From positions 1 to 26,256 of the forward strand of contig DHFK01000142.1 of the NCBI GenBank assembly GCA_002400365.1: a DNA stretch of 26,256 nucleotides, read 5' to 3'. The notes below the pieces were generated by a model. The model had not been told where the DNA came from and made no database searches. It was given only the letters and a program-made list of their open reading frames with translations. This document shows, one piece after another, positions 1 through 8,405 of this stretch. The position numbers and the translations under genes were made by a program. Every line of letters starts with the position of its first letter. The stretch's first letter is position 1. The DNA comes from Anaerolineales bacterium UBA4826. GTDB lineage: Bacteria > Chloroflexota > Anaerolineae > UBA4142.

Positions 1-2018
1 TGAATCTGCTCGCGCTGGTCGCGCAGGATTTCCCGCGGCGCCGCGTCGTGGACGCCTGGCGCAATCCCTATTTCGACTGGTCGGCGCAAGGCATCGCCGC
101 CGGCGACGCGGAACGCCTCGCCGCCGCGGCGCGCTGGGGACAGGTTGTCGCCGGCGTCGCGCAGTGGCACGCTACGCTCGCGCGCCTTGCCGCGGCGACA
201 GCCGACGGCGCGGAATCCGACGAAGACGCCGCGCCGCTGCGCGCGCCAACGGGCGCAACCGCCGCCGCGCTCGCCGACAAATTCCGCGCCTTTGTCGCGC
301 GTCTCACGCCGCCAGACCGCGCGCCGCTGCGCGCGCATGTGACTTGGCTCGAAGAACTCATTGGCGATGATCCGGCGTTGTTGACGGAATGGGCGCACGC
401 GTCCGACACGAGTCTGGGCGTCGTGCGCTGCGCGCGTGCCGCCGCGGCAACGCGCGATCGCGACGTCGCCGCGCTGCGCGAATTCAAGAATGTCTTGCGC
501 GCGCTGGTCTTTTCCGAATCGGCGTTTGGAACGGCGCGCCCAACCCCGTTCGCCGAATTCTGGGCCGAACTGCGCGGCGCGGTCGAAGCGGCGACATACC
601 ACGTCCCCGCGCCAGACGAAACCGAAACGATCCTCGTCGCATCGGTATTGTCCGCGCGCGGTCTGTCGTTTCGCGCCGCCGCGCTCGTCGGGCTTGCCGA
701 AGGCGAGTTTCCGCGCGCGGCGACTGAAGATCCATTCTTGATGGAGAGCGACCGCGCCGCGTTGCGACTTGTTCCGCGTCTCTCCGGCGACGAGGTTACG
801 TTTTTCTACGAAGCCGTGTCCCGCGCGACCGAACGGATTTTGTTCACGCGTCCCTATCTCGCCGACGATGGACAACCCTGGGAGTCGTCGTCCTACTGGG
901 ATCATGTCTTGAAACTGGTGGACGCCAAGCCCGCGCGCTCCGACACCTTGCCGCTGGAAGATGCGGCGTCGCCGGCGGAACTCGTCATCCTACTCCCTCC
1001 ATCCCCTCTCCCTTCTCCTGATGAACTGCCTCAGGAGGAAGGAGAGGGGGCTAGGGGGGTGAGGAATGAGGCAGTGCGGCACGGCGCTGCCGTGCTCGCC
1101 GCGCGCATGGCGGAGCAAGCGCGCGGGCAACACGAAGGCGATTTATCTGCGCTGCAAGCGCGCCTGACGCGCCATTTCGCGCCGACGCATCCGTGGAGCG
1201 CGAGCCGGCTCGAAACCTTTGGCGCGTGTCCGTTCGCGTTCTTTGCGGCGTACGTGCTCAAACTCGAAGCGCGCCCGCCGGCCGAAGCTGGCTACGACGT
1301 GCGCCAACTCGGCACGATGTACCACGCCATTCTCGAAACGCTCTTCCGCGCGGCGCCCGACCCGACCGATCGCGACGCCTTGCTCGCGGCTTTGCCTGGC
1401 ATCGCGCGCAAGATTTTCGACGCTGCGCCGGCGACCTACGGCTTTCGCCCGACGGCGCTGTGGCGGCAACAGCGCGCCGAACTGGAACGCATCCTCGCCG
1501 ATACCGTGCGCGCGCTGAGCGCGGCGAGCGCGGGTTGGCGACCGGCGCATTTCGAACTCGCCTTCGGCGCGGGCGCGGCGCCGCCGCTTATGGTGCGCGG
1601 CGCAGACGACCAAGCCATTCAACTGCGCGGCTATATTGATCGCGTGGACGTGAACGCCGCGGGCGAGTTGCGCGTGGTAGATTACAAAGCCGGGTCGTCT
1701 TCCATCAGCCAGAGCGACCTGGACGACGGCACGCGGCTGCAACTTGCGCTGTACGCGCTCGCGCTGCGCGACGCGCTGAAAATCGGCGCGCCGGTCGCCG
1801 GACTATACTGGCACATCGGCGCGGCAAGGGCGAGTAGTTTGCGGCTGGAAAAATATCCGGGCGGCGTCGCGGCAGCGTTCGAGCAAGCGACGCGCCACAC
1901 GCGCGCGCATGTCGCGCGCGTCCGCGCGGGCGATTTCGCGCCGCATCCGCCGGTAGGCGGCTGTCCGCAGTGGTGTCCGGCCATCGCGTTCTGTTGGCGG
2001 TATAAAGCAAAGGGCTAG
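1..2018 (+). CDS. addB: AddB-like PD-(D/E)XK nuclease, 5' partial
   Basis: C-terminal part of an AddB-type subunit of a helicase-nuclease that resects double-strand DNA breaks. The reading frame is open to the left edge (first whole codon at 3), so the GTG at 48 is not the true start; full AddB proteins are usually about 1,000 residues or more. The nuclease domain is visible: an IDRVDV strand followed by the VVDYKAG motif near 1675-1690. Four cysteines that could bind the AddB [4Fe-4S] cluster are placed as expected, one in GACPFAFF (about 1227) and three in GCPQWCPAIAFCW just before the stop. The gene ends three bases before the AddA-like gene, in the usual addB-addA order. A Pro/Glu-rich stretch at 989-1064 is a repeat-derived insertion. 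Family assignment is solid; the exact subfamily name is inferred. Confidence 0.82.
   Translation, partial: NLLALVAQDFPRRRVVDAWRNPYFDWSAQGIAAGDAERLAAAARWGQVVAGVAQWHATLARLAAATADGAESDEDAAPLRAPTGATAAALADKFRAFVARLTPPDRAPLRAHVTWLEELIGDDPALLTEWAHASDTSLGVVRCARAAAATRDRDVAALREFKNVLRALVFSESAFGTARPTPFAEFWAELRGAVEAATYHVPAPDETETILVASVLSARGLSFRAAALVGLAEGEFPRAATEDPFLMESDRAALRLVPRLSGDEVTFFYEAVSRATERILFTRPYLADDGQPWESSSYWDHVLKLVDAKPARSDTLPLEDAASPAELVILLPPSPLPSPDELPQEEGEGARGVRNEAVRHGAAVLAARMAEQARGQHEGDLSALQARLTRHFAPTHPWSASRLETFGACPFAFFAAYVLKLEARPPAEAGYDVRQLGTMYHAILETLFRAAPDPTDRDALLAALPGIARKIFDAAPATYGFRPTALWRQQRAELERILADTVRALSAASAGWRPAHFELAFGAGAAPPLMVRGADDQAIQLRGYIDRVDVNAAGELRVVDYKAGSSSISQSDLDDGTRLQLALYALALRDALKIGAPVAGLYWHIGAARASSLRLEKYPGGVAAAFEQATRHTRAHVARVRAGDFAPHPPVGGCPQWCPAIAFCWRYKAKG
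989..1064. repeat. Palindromic repeat inserted in the AddB-like gene
   Basis: An imperfect inverted repeat: a C/T-rich left arm ending CTTCTCCTGA and a G/A-rich right arm starting TCAGGAGGAAG, around a short loop at about 1021-1030. It is translated in frame as a peptide containing PLPSPDEL and adds no known domain. A related element with the same core lies in the neighbouring AddA-like gene at 2249-2332. Confidence 0.85.
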
Positions 2019-2021
2019 AAA

Positions 2022-5000
2022 ATGAACCCAATTCTCTCCCTCATCCCACTCGATCCCACTCAACGCGACGCGGTGCTGCGCCGCGGCGCGGACATTGTCG
2101 TCACCGCTGGCGCGGGCTCTGGCAAAACGCGCACGCTCGTCGCGCGCTTTCTCGCGTTCGTCGAAGCCGGCGCGCCGCTCCGCTCGCTGATCGCCATTAC
2201 CTTCACCGACAAAGCCGCGCGCGAAATGCGGACGCGCATTCGCCGCTACCTCACCCCACTTCCCCAACCCCCTCTCCCCTCTCCTGACGAACTTTATCAC
2301 GAGAGGGGGAAGGAGGCGCAGGGGGTTGAGGGCGAGGTCGAGACCGCGCGCATCGGCACGATCCATAGTTTGTGCGCGACGATTCTGCGCGCGCATCCTG
2401 CCGAAGCCGGCATTGATCCCGGCTTTGAGGTGCTCGACGAAAATACGAGCGCGGCATTGCGCGCCCAAGCCCTTCAAGCCGCGCTCGACTGGACGGCGAA
2501 CGATGCGGACGCGGCTGCGCTCTTCGCGCTCCTCAAGGAAAATGCGCTCCGCGAAATATTGGCTGCGCTGCTCGAAAAACGACTGGTTGCCAGCGCGGCA
2601 TTCGCGGCGGCAAGCGACCCGCGCGCGGTCTGGCAAACGGCGCTCGCCCGCGCGCTGGAACAGTACACCGAATCGTCCGCCGTGCGCGACGCCCTGGCGA
2701 CCCTGCGCGACCTACGCGCCCGCGGCGAACTCGCGCGCAGCGCGGGCGACAAACTCGCCGCGCAAGTCATCGCGCTCCTCGACGGTTGGGCGCGCTTTGA
2801 AAGCGCAGAGGACTGGGACACCAAATTGCGCGCCCTGTTCGAGTTGCGGCGCGCCCATCTCGGCGGCAGCGTCGGCAGTCAAGGCGCGGCGAAAGACGCC
2901 GTCAAGATTCTGCGTGAACGCTACGACGCGACGCTTGATCCCTGGCTCGGCGGCAAGAACGCGACCGACGCCGCGCCGCGTTGGGCGTTCGACGAACGCG
3001 CCGCCGATGCGTTGCCGCAACTGCGCCGCACCTTCGACGCGGCAGTCCACGCCTACGCGGCATCGAAAGCCGAACGCCGCGCGCTCGATTTCGACGACCT
3101 GGAAGCGCAAACCGTCGCGCTGCTCGAAAACAACACGGAGGTGCGCACGCGCTGGCAGTCCGAAACGCGCGCCATTCTCGTGGACGAGTTTCAAGACACG
3201 AACGATCACCAACGCAGAATCATCTACGCGCTCCGCGGTCTGGCTGCTCCAACTTCCGAGCTCCAACCTCCAAACTCCAATCTCTTCATCGTCGGCGACG
3301 GCAAACAAAGCATTTATCGCTTTCGCGGCGGCGACGTCACGGTGCTGCGCCGCGTCCAAGCCGACCTCGCGGCAAGCGGCGGCGCGGCGTTCGATCTCGA
3401 TCTCACTTACCGCGCGCACGCTCCGCTCGTCGCGCAACTCAACGCGCTCCTCGAACCGATCCTGGGAACGGCGGACGACCCGGCGCGTCCGTACGCGATT
3501 CCGTTCGCGCCCCTGCGCGCGTATCGCCAACAGAGCGATCTCGACGCGCCGTTCGTCGAATTTTGTCTGGGGGTGGGAGAAGATGCCGAGGCGGGACGCG
3601 CGGCGACGGCACACGCGCTCGCCGCGCGCCTGTGGCGGTTGCATGATGCGGAACGCGTCGAGTGGGGTAACCTCGCGCTCTTGTTTCGCGCCTCGACGCA
3701 CTTTGCGGATTACGAAGCCGCCTTTGAACGCGCGAACATTCCCTTCGTCACTGTCGCCGGCAAAGGTTTCTACGAGCGCCCCGAAGTCCGCGACCTACTG
3801 AACGCGCTCGCCGCCATCGCCGACCCGACCGACGATCTCGCGCTCGCGGGCGCGCTCCGCTCGCCGGCGTTCGGCTTGAGCGACGGCGCGCTTTACCTGC
3901 TGCGCCGCGACGCCGCGACGACGCGAGCGTTCTGGACTGCGCTGCACGGCGACCTGGGCGCGCTGGCGCCGGACGATCGGGCGCGCGCGGTCCGGGCGCG
4001 CGCAATTCTGGATGAAACGATCCGCCGCGCGGGGCGCGTCTCGGTCGCGGCGACGCTCAAATACTTTCTCGACGCCACCGACTATCGCGCGATCCTGCAA
4101 TGGGCACCGGACGGCGAACGCCCGCGCCGCAACGTCGCCAAGTTGCTCGCCGACGCGCACGCGAGCGGCTTGGTGAGCGTCGGCGAATTTTTGGAGTACG
4201 TGCGCACGCTGCGCGATGTCGAAGCGCGCGAGGGGGAAGCCCCCGTCGCAGCGGGCGCGGCGGCGCAATTGATGACGGTGCACAAAGCCAAGGGCTTGGA
4301 ATTTAGCGTCGTCGTCCTCGCCGACGCCGCGCATACGCCGCGCCAGACGCGCAGTTTCTATCTCGATCCGCAACTGGGTCCGCTGTTCGCCGTCGTCAAT
4401 TCCAACGAACGCTCGGTGATGGATCGTCTCGGCGCGCAGCGCGACGCCGATCAAGCCGCTGCGGAAGAACGCCGCTTGCTTTACGTCGCCGCGACGCGCG
4501 CGCAAGACAAGTTGCTCATCTGCGGGGCTTGCAAACGCAAAAAGGATGGAACGTTGACGCTCGGCGGCTGGCTGGGGCAACTCGGCGCAATTGTTGGACT
4601 CGATACGGCGACGATACCCGAAACGTTAGAGGCGCCAATCGAAATCAAAGCGCAAGCCGTTGGCGGAAGAATCGGATGCCGCATTGCGCCGCGAATCGAA
4701 ATCGAAAATCTGAAATCGAAAACCGAAAATCCAACTTCTAACGTCCAATCTCCAATTTCCAATCTCCCCTCTCTCGTCGCGCCGCGGCTGCCCGTGCCGC
4801 GCGAACGCGCGGACGAGAAAATGCGCGCGCGTGAAGCCGACCCGCCCGCGCGCGTTTGGCGGGTGGTGCCAACCGCGCAGCGTCCGCGCGGACCCGCGTG
4901 GGTCGTCGGCAAACTGACGCACGAGGCGCTCCGCCGCTGGCGCTTTCCCGACCGCGCGGATTTCGAGGTGTTCCTGTATCCGCACGCGCTCGCGACCGGC

Positions 5001-5378
5001 TTGACCGATCGCCGCGAGATTGCCGCGACCATTTCCGACGCGCGGCGATTGCTGGAACGCTTTCAAGCGCACGCGCTCTACGCGGAGATGAACGCGGCGG
5101 AACGGTTTCACGAAGTGCCGTACACATACCGCGGCGCGGGGGGCGACGAAATCGGCGTGGTGGACGTATTGTATCGAGTGGGCGAAAGGTGGCGCGTGGT
5201 GGACTTTAAGACAGACGAGATTCGCGATGCAGCGCGCTTGGACGCCAAGGTGGCGGAATATCGTGCGCAGATCGCGCGCTATGCGGCGGCGGTCAGCGCG
5301 CTCGTCGGCGCAATGCCGGAGACGCGCCTTTGCTTCTTGGACGTGCACGGCGAGGTGCGTGTAGCGCTCGGCGATTGA
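2022..5378 (+). CDS. addA: AddA-like UvrD-family helicase with C-terminal nuclease
   Basis: ATP-dependent helicase-nuclease subunit for double-strand-break repair, 1,118 residues, close to normal AddA size. Superfamily 1 helicase motifs appear in order: Walker A GAGSGKT at residues 30-36, GTIHSLCA after the first insertion, Walker B VDEFQDT near 387, GDGKQSIYRFRGG, VHKAKGLEF near 752, and LLYVAATRAQDKL near 818. The C-terminus carries a RecB-type nuclease with VVDVLYRVG followed by VVDFKTDE near 1060. It begins three bases after the AddB-like stop, so the two are surely co-transcribed, and it ends 19 bases from a converging gene. Three low-complexity insertions (2249-2332, 3248-3284, 4693-4770) match repeat-like DNA and probably form surface loops, because all catalytic motifs remain intact. 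Confidence 0.9.
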   Translation: MNPILSLIPLDPTQRDAVLRRGADIVVTAGAGSGKTRTLVARFLAFVEAGAPLRSLIAITFTDKAAREMRTRIRRYLTPLPQPPLPSPDELYHERGKEAQGVEGEVETARIGTIHSLCATILRAHPAEAGIDPGFEVLDENTSAALRAQALQAALDWTANDADAAALFALLKENALREILAALLEKRLVASAAFAAASDPRAVWQTALARALEQYTESSAVRDALATLRDLRARGELARSAGDKLAAQVIALLDGWARFESAEDWDTKLRALFELRRAHLGGSVGSQGAAKDAVKILRERYDATLDPWLGGKNATDAAPRWAFDERAADALPQLRRTFDAAVHAYAASKAERRALDFDDLEAQTVALLENNTEVRTRWQSETRAILVDEFQDTNDHQRRIIYALRGLAAPTSELQPPNSNLFIVGDGKQSIYRFRGGDVTVLRRVQADLAASGGAAFDLDLTYRAHAPLVAQLNALLEPILGTADDPARPYAIPFAPLRAYRQQSDLDAPFVEFCLGVGEDAEAGRAATAHALAARLWRLHDAERVEWGNLALLFRASTHFADYEAAFERANIPFVTVAGKGFYERPEVRDLLNALAAIADPTDDLALAGALRSPAFGLSDGALYLLRRDAATTRAFWTALHGDLGALAPDDRARAVRARAILDETIRRAGRVSVAATLKYFLDATDYRAILQWAPDGERPRRNVAKLLADAHASGLVSVGEFLEYVRTLRDVEAREGEAPVAAGAAAQLMTVHKAKGLEFSVVVLADAAHTPRQTRSFYLDPQLGPLFAVVNSNERSVMDRLGAQRDADQAAAEERRLLYVAATRAQDKLLICGACKRKKDGTLTLGGWLGQLGAIVGLDTATIPETLEAPIEIKAQAVGGRIGCRIAPRIEIENLKSKTENPTSNVQSPISNLPSLVAPRLPVPRERADEKMRAREADPPARVWRVVPTAQRPRGPAWVVGKLTHEALRRWRFPDRADFEVFLYPHALATGLTDRREIAATISDARRLLERFQAHALYAEMNAAERFHEVPYTYRGAGGDEIGVVDVLYRVGERWRVVDFKTDEIRDAARLDAKVAEYRAQIARYAAAVSALVGAMPETRLCFLDVHGEVRVALGD
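2249..2332. repeat. Palindromic repeat inserted in the AddA-like gene
   Basis: Inverted repeat with a C-rich left arm (CCCCCTCTCCCCTCTCCTGA) and a G-rich right arm (GAGAGGGGGAAGGAGG), related in sequence and layout to the 989-1064 element. It is translated in frame with the same PLPSPDEL core, just before the conserved GTIHS motif of the helicase. Confidence 0.85.
3248..3284 (+). repeat. Short CTCCAA-type repeat tract in addA
   Basis: A run of degenerate CTCCAAC/CTCCAAT units encoding SELQPPNSNL between two conserved helicase motifs (LRGL and FIVGDGKQS). It resembles the right half of the longer tract at 4693-4770, which suggests a common repeat family. It is too short to be certain by eye. 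Confidence 0.55.
4693..4770 (+). repeat. GAAATC / CCAATCTCC repeat tract in addA
   Basis: An A-rich half made of near-copies of ATCGAAAATCTGAA is followed by a pyrimidine-rich half made of near-copies of CCAATCTCCAATTT. It is translated in frame as a Lys/Ser/Asn-rich peptide between the helicase core and the nuclease domain. Its composition is far more AT-rich than the flanking gene, which points to an inserted repeat element. Confidence 0.75.
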
Positions 5379-5397
5379 GCAACCGGCATTCCCGAAC

Positions 5398-8325
5398 TTA
5401 GCCCGCGCGCGCGTTTTGCGCCAGCAAAATTTTTTCCGCTGCGATCGGCAGACTGGTAAGGCGAACCCCGACCGCATCGTGCACCGCGTTGGCGATCGCC
5501 GCCAGCATCCCCGCAATCGAACCCTCACCCACTTCTTTCGCGCCGAAGGGACCCTTGGGCTCTAAACTCGCCACCTCGCCGCGTGCCGCCCTGGGTTGGG
5601 TCAGCGACACCGGCAGCGCGTAGGTCAGGAACGATGGATTGAACACCTGACCCTCGCGCAGAATCACATCCTCGCACAGGGCTTGCCCTTGCCCCATCGA
5701 GACGTTGCCATCAATCTGTCCTTCGACGATGAGCGGATTCAGCGGAAAGCCACAATCGTGAAAGGTCGTCACCTGGACGAGCCGCACCTCGCCAGTCAGC
5801 GTGTCCACTTCCACTTCGGCGACCTGGGCGGCATAGCCGTACGCGGGGGTGAAGCGTCCTTTGGCGCGCGCGAGACTGGGATATTGATCGGTGTCGGGCA
5901 GAGGTTTGTAATAGCCGCGTCCCATGACCGGGTTGCCGCCATTACGCAGGATACTCGCGCGCACCGCTTCGCCAAAACTCATTCCGATCTTTGGATCACC
6001 GGCGAAAATGCGCCGACCACGCGCGGTCAATTTTTCCGGCGGCACCTCGAGCATCTCGGAGACGACCTTGAACAACTGCTGTTTGGCATCCGCCGCCGCC
6101 AACTGCACGGCTTTGCCGGTGACGAGCGCGCCGCCGCTCAGAAAATTGCCGAGGTCAATCGGCGCGAGTTCCGTATCGCCAAAGATCACGCGCACGTCCG
6201 CCAGTTCGATGCCCAACTCTTCCGCCGCGATCTGCGCCATGGTCGTCTCGGCGCCCTGTCCCATCTCCATCGTGCCGGTGAAGAGCGTGATCGCGCCGTC
6301 GTCGTGCAATTGCACGGCTGCCGCAGAGGCAAAGGGATAAAAGGGCGCGCCGCTGAACATGCTGCATGCCGAAATGCCCACGCCGCGCCGCAACCGCCCG
6401 GTCTGCGCGCGCCCGCGTTTCTCGCGCCAGCCCGATGTCTCGACCGCGCGTGTGATGCACTCTTTCAGACCGCAACTTTCCAAGACATCGCCGTTCGGCA
6501 GCACGTCGCCTTTTTCACGCGCGTTCCTGAGCATCACCTTGACCGGGTCGAGACCGAGATCCCGCGCGATGAGGTCGAGTTGCGAGTCCATCGCAAAGCG
6601 GATTTGCGGCGCGCCGTGCGCGCGCTGCGGTCCGCGAATCGGATTGTTGGTGTAAACCGAATAGCCGGTGTATTTGAAATTCGGCACGCGGTAGATGGGA
6701 ACGTTGAACGCGTGCGCGAGGAAAATCACCACGGGACCGGTGCCGCGATACGCGCCATTGTCCGCGATCAGTTTCACTTTTTGCGCGACGATTGCGCCGT
6801 CGCGCTTGACGCCGGTCTTGAGTTCGATGATCATCGGGTGGCGTTGACGCGTCGTGACGAAGACTTCTTCGCGCGTCAATTCGATTTTCACCGGTTGACC
6901 GGTCTGGCGCGAGAGATAGGCGGCACAGAATTCGTAGGGAAAGACGTCAATCTTGCCGCCGAACGCGCCGCCGACGTACACGCTGTGAACGTGCACCTGG
7001 CTCGTCGCCAGCCCCAGCGCTTTCGCAAGGATGTAGCGTTTGTAAAAGACGCTCATGGACGACAGCCAGACGTTCAGTTTGCCGCTCGGCTCGTAGTGCG
7101 CGACCGCGCAGTGGGGTTCGAGCGCGCCGTGCGCGGTGACCTGGGTTTCAAAGCGATCTGTGCGGATGTGATCCGCCAGCGCAAAGCCGCGCGCCACATC
7201 GCCGATCTCAACCGTCGTCTGACCGCTGATGTTATTGTAACCGTAGCGCGCGGTCGAAGTGGGCGTTCGCTGCGCGCCCCATTCTTCCCAAACCGATGCG
7301 CCTTCGTAATCGGCGTCGTGAATCACGGGCGCGTTCGGCTGCATTGCTTTCTCGGGATCGAACACCGCCGGCAGAATCTCGTACTCGACGTCAATAAGCG
7401 ACAGGGCTTCTTCGGCGGTTTCTTCGTCCACGGCAGCAACCGCGGCAATTTCATCGCCGATGTAGCGCACCTTGTCCACCGCGAGCGGATGTTCGTCGGC
7501 GGAGTAGCGCGGCGTGTCCACGAACGCATAGCGCACGTTTGCGACGTCGCGCCCGGTCATAATCGCCTTGACGCCGGGCAATTTCTCGGCGCGCGAAATG
7601 TCCACCTTCACAAGACGCGCGTGCGCGTGGGGACTGCGCAGAATTTTCCCGACGTGCATTCCGGGCAGTCGAACATCGCCGACGTATTGCGCCTGCCCGG
7701 TGACTTTGAGTAATCCGTCCAGGCGCGGTAACGATTGACCGACGACCGCGTGTTCATTGATGGCGCGTCTTTGCGATAGAGCGTCTTTGACTTGTTGCCT
7801 TGCAACAATGGATGACGCTCTATCGGTTGCCTTGCAACGAACGATTGACGCGCCATCATGGTTCATCTTCTCCGCCGCGGCGAGAATCGCTTCCGTGATT
7901 TTCACATAGCCGGTGCAGCGACACAGGTTGCCCGCGATCGCTGCTTTCACATCGTCTTCGGTCGGCGCGGGATTGTGATCGAGCAGGGCTTTGGCAGTGA
8001 GAATCACGCCCGGCGTGCAATAGCCGCATTGGACCGCGCCGCGCTCTTGAAACGCGAGTTGCAGCGGATGCAATTCACCGCCGCGCGCGAGTCCTTCAAT
8101 CGTCGTGATCGCGCACCCCTGCGCGCTGCGGGCGAGGACGAGACAGGCGTTGCGCGGCAAGCCATCCACCAGGACGGTGCACGCGCCGCACTCGCCGGTA
8201 TCGCAGCCGCGTTTCGTCCCGGTCAATCCCAGGTTCTCGCGCAGCACGTCCAGCAGCGTCCAATGCGATTCGACGATGAGATCGTGGTCAGATCCGTTCA
8301 CGCGCAGGCGGATCCATTCTTTCAT
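5398..8325 (-). CDS. Molybdenum hydroxylase, fused 2Fe-2S and Mo-cofactor subunits
   Basis: Xanthine dehydrogenase/CO dehydrogenase-family hydroxylase, 975 residues from the ATG at 8325, which has GGAG six bases upstream; longer starts run into a repeat. Residues 1-155 are a complete small subunit with two [2Fe-2S] sites (Cys41, 46, 49, 61 and Cys100, 103, 135, 137). From about residue 191 a complete large subunit follows, with the Mo-cofactor motifs GGAFGGK, RGPQRAHG, EMGQGAET and GAKEVGEGS; the Glu in the last is the expected catalytic base. These two parts are normally separate genes in this family, and the linker at about 156-190 is encoded by a palindromic element. The FAD subunit lies immediately upstream. 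The extra cluster in that subunit suggests an aromatic acyl-CoA or heterocycle as substrate, but the substrate is not determined. Confidence 0.88.
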   Translation of the reverse strand: MKEWIRLRVNGSDHDLIVESHWTLLDVLRENLGLTGTKRGCDTGECGACTVLVDGLPRNACLVLARSAQGCAITTIEGLARGGELHPLQLAFQERGAVQCGYCTPGVILTAKALLDHNPAPTEDDVKAAIAGNLCRCTGYVKITEAILAAAEKMNHDGASIVRCKATDRASSIVARQQVKDALSQRRAINEHAVVGQSLPRLDGLLKVTGQAQYVGDVRLPGMHVGKILRSPHAHARLVKVDISRAEKLPGVKAIMTGRDVANVRYAFVDTPRYSADEHPLAVDKVRYIGDEIAAVAAVDEETAEEALSLIDVEYEILPAVFDPEKAMQPNAPVIHDADYEGASVWEEWGAQRTPTSTARYGYNNISGQTTVEIGDVARGFALADHIRTDRFETQVTAHGALEPHCAVAHYEPSGKLNVWLSSMSVFYKRYILAKALGLATSQVHVHSVYVGGAFGGKIDVFPYEFCAAYLSRQTGQPVKIELTREEVFVTTRQRHPMIIELKTGVKRDGAIVAQKVKLIADNGAYRGTGPVVIFLAHAFNVPIYRVPNFKYTGYSVYTNNPIRGPQRAHGAPQIRFAMDSQLDLIARDLGLDPVKVMLRNAREKGDVLPNGDVLESCGLKECITRAVETSGWREKRGRAQTGRLRRGVGISACSMFSGAPFYPFASAAAVQLHDDGAITLFTGTMEMGQGAETTMAQIAAEELGIELADVRVIFGDTELAPIDLGNFLSGGALVTGKAVQLAAADAKQQLFKVVSEMLEVPPEKLTARGRRIFAGDPKIGMSFGEAVRASILRNGGNPVMGRGYYKPLPDTDQYPSLARAKGRFTPAYGYAAQVAEVEVDTLTGEVRLVQVTTFHDCGFPLNPLIVEGQIDGNVSMGQGQALCEDVILREGQVFNPSFLTYALPVSLTQPRAARGEVASLEPKGPFGAKEVGEGSIAGMLAAIANAVHDAVGVRLTSLPIAAEKILLAQNARAG
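7758..7859. repeat. Nested palindromic element joining the two hydroxylase subunits
   Basis: Outer arms TGATGGCGCGTC (7758-7769) and GACGCGCCATCA (7848-7859) are perfect inverted repeats. Inside them, GATAGAGCGTC (7775-7785) pairs with GACGCTCTATC (7814-7824). Two small hairpins with the core GTTGCCTTGCAAC lie at about 7792-7808 and 7826-7838. The element is open in the gene's frame and encodes the linker between the 2Fe-2S and Mo-cofactor parts. Confidence 0.9.
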
Positions 8326-8342
8326 CGGAGACTCCGTATGAT

Positions 8343-8405
8343 GTGATACGTGATGCGTGATACGTGACAAGTGACCCTCACGCATCACGCATCACGTATC
8401 ACGCA
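8343..8405. repeat. GTGATACGTGATGC palindrome between hydroxylase subunits
   Basis: Two arms made of GTGATACGTGATGC-like units (8343-8368 and, inverted, 8378-8405) flank a 9-base loop. The element supplies the last codons and the stop of the FAD subunit and lies just upstream of the start of the fused subunit. The extra N-terminal residues one could add to the fused subunit come only from this repeat. Confidence 0.85.

Noticed and set aside
5596..7713. 705-codon open frame on the plus strand inside the molybdenum hydroxylase gene
   Set aside because: It is an antisense shadow caused by high GC and few stops; its product has no recognisable domain while the opposite strand holds a complete enzyme.
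8343..8405. CRISPR-like or tandem repeat array
   Set aside because: The short units form one inverted pair with no spacers of regular length and no cas genes nearby.
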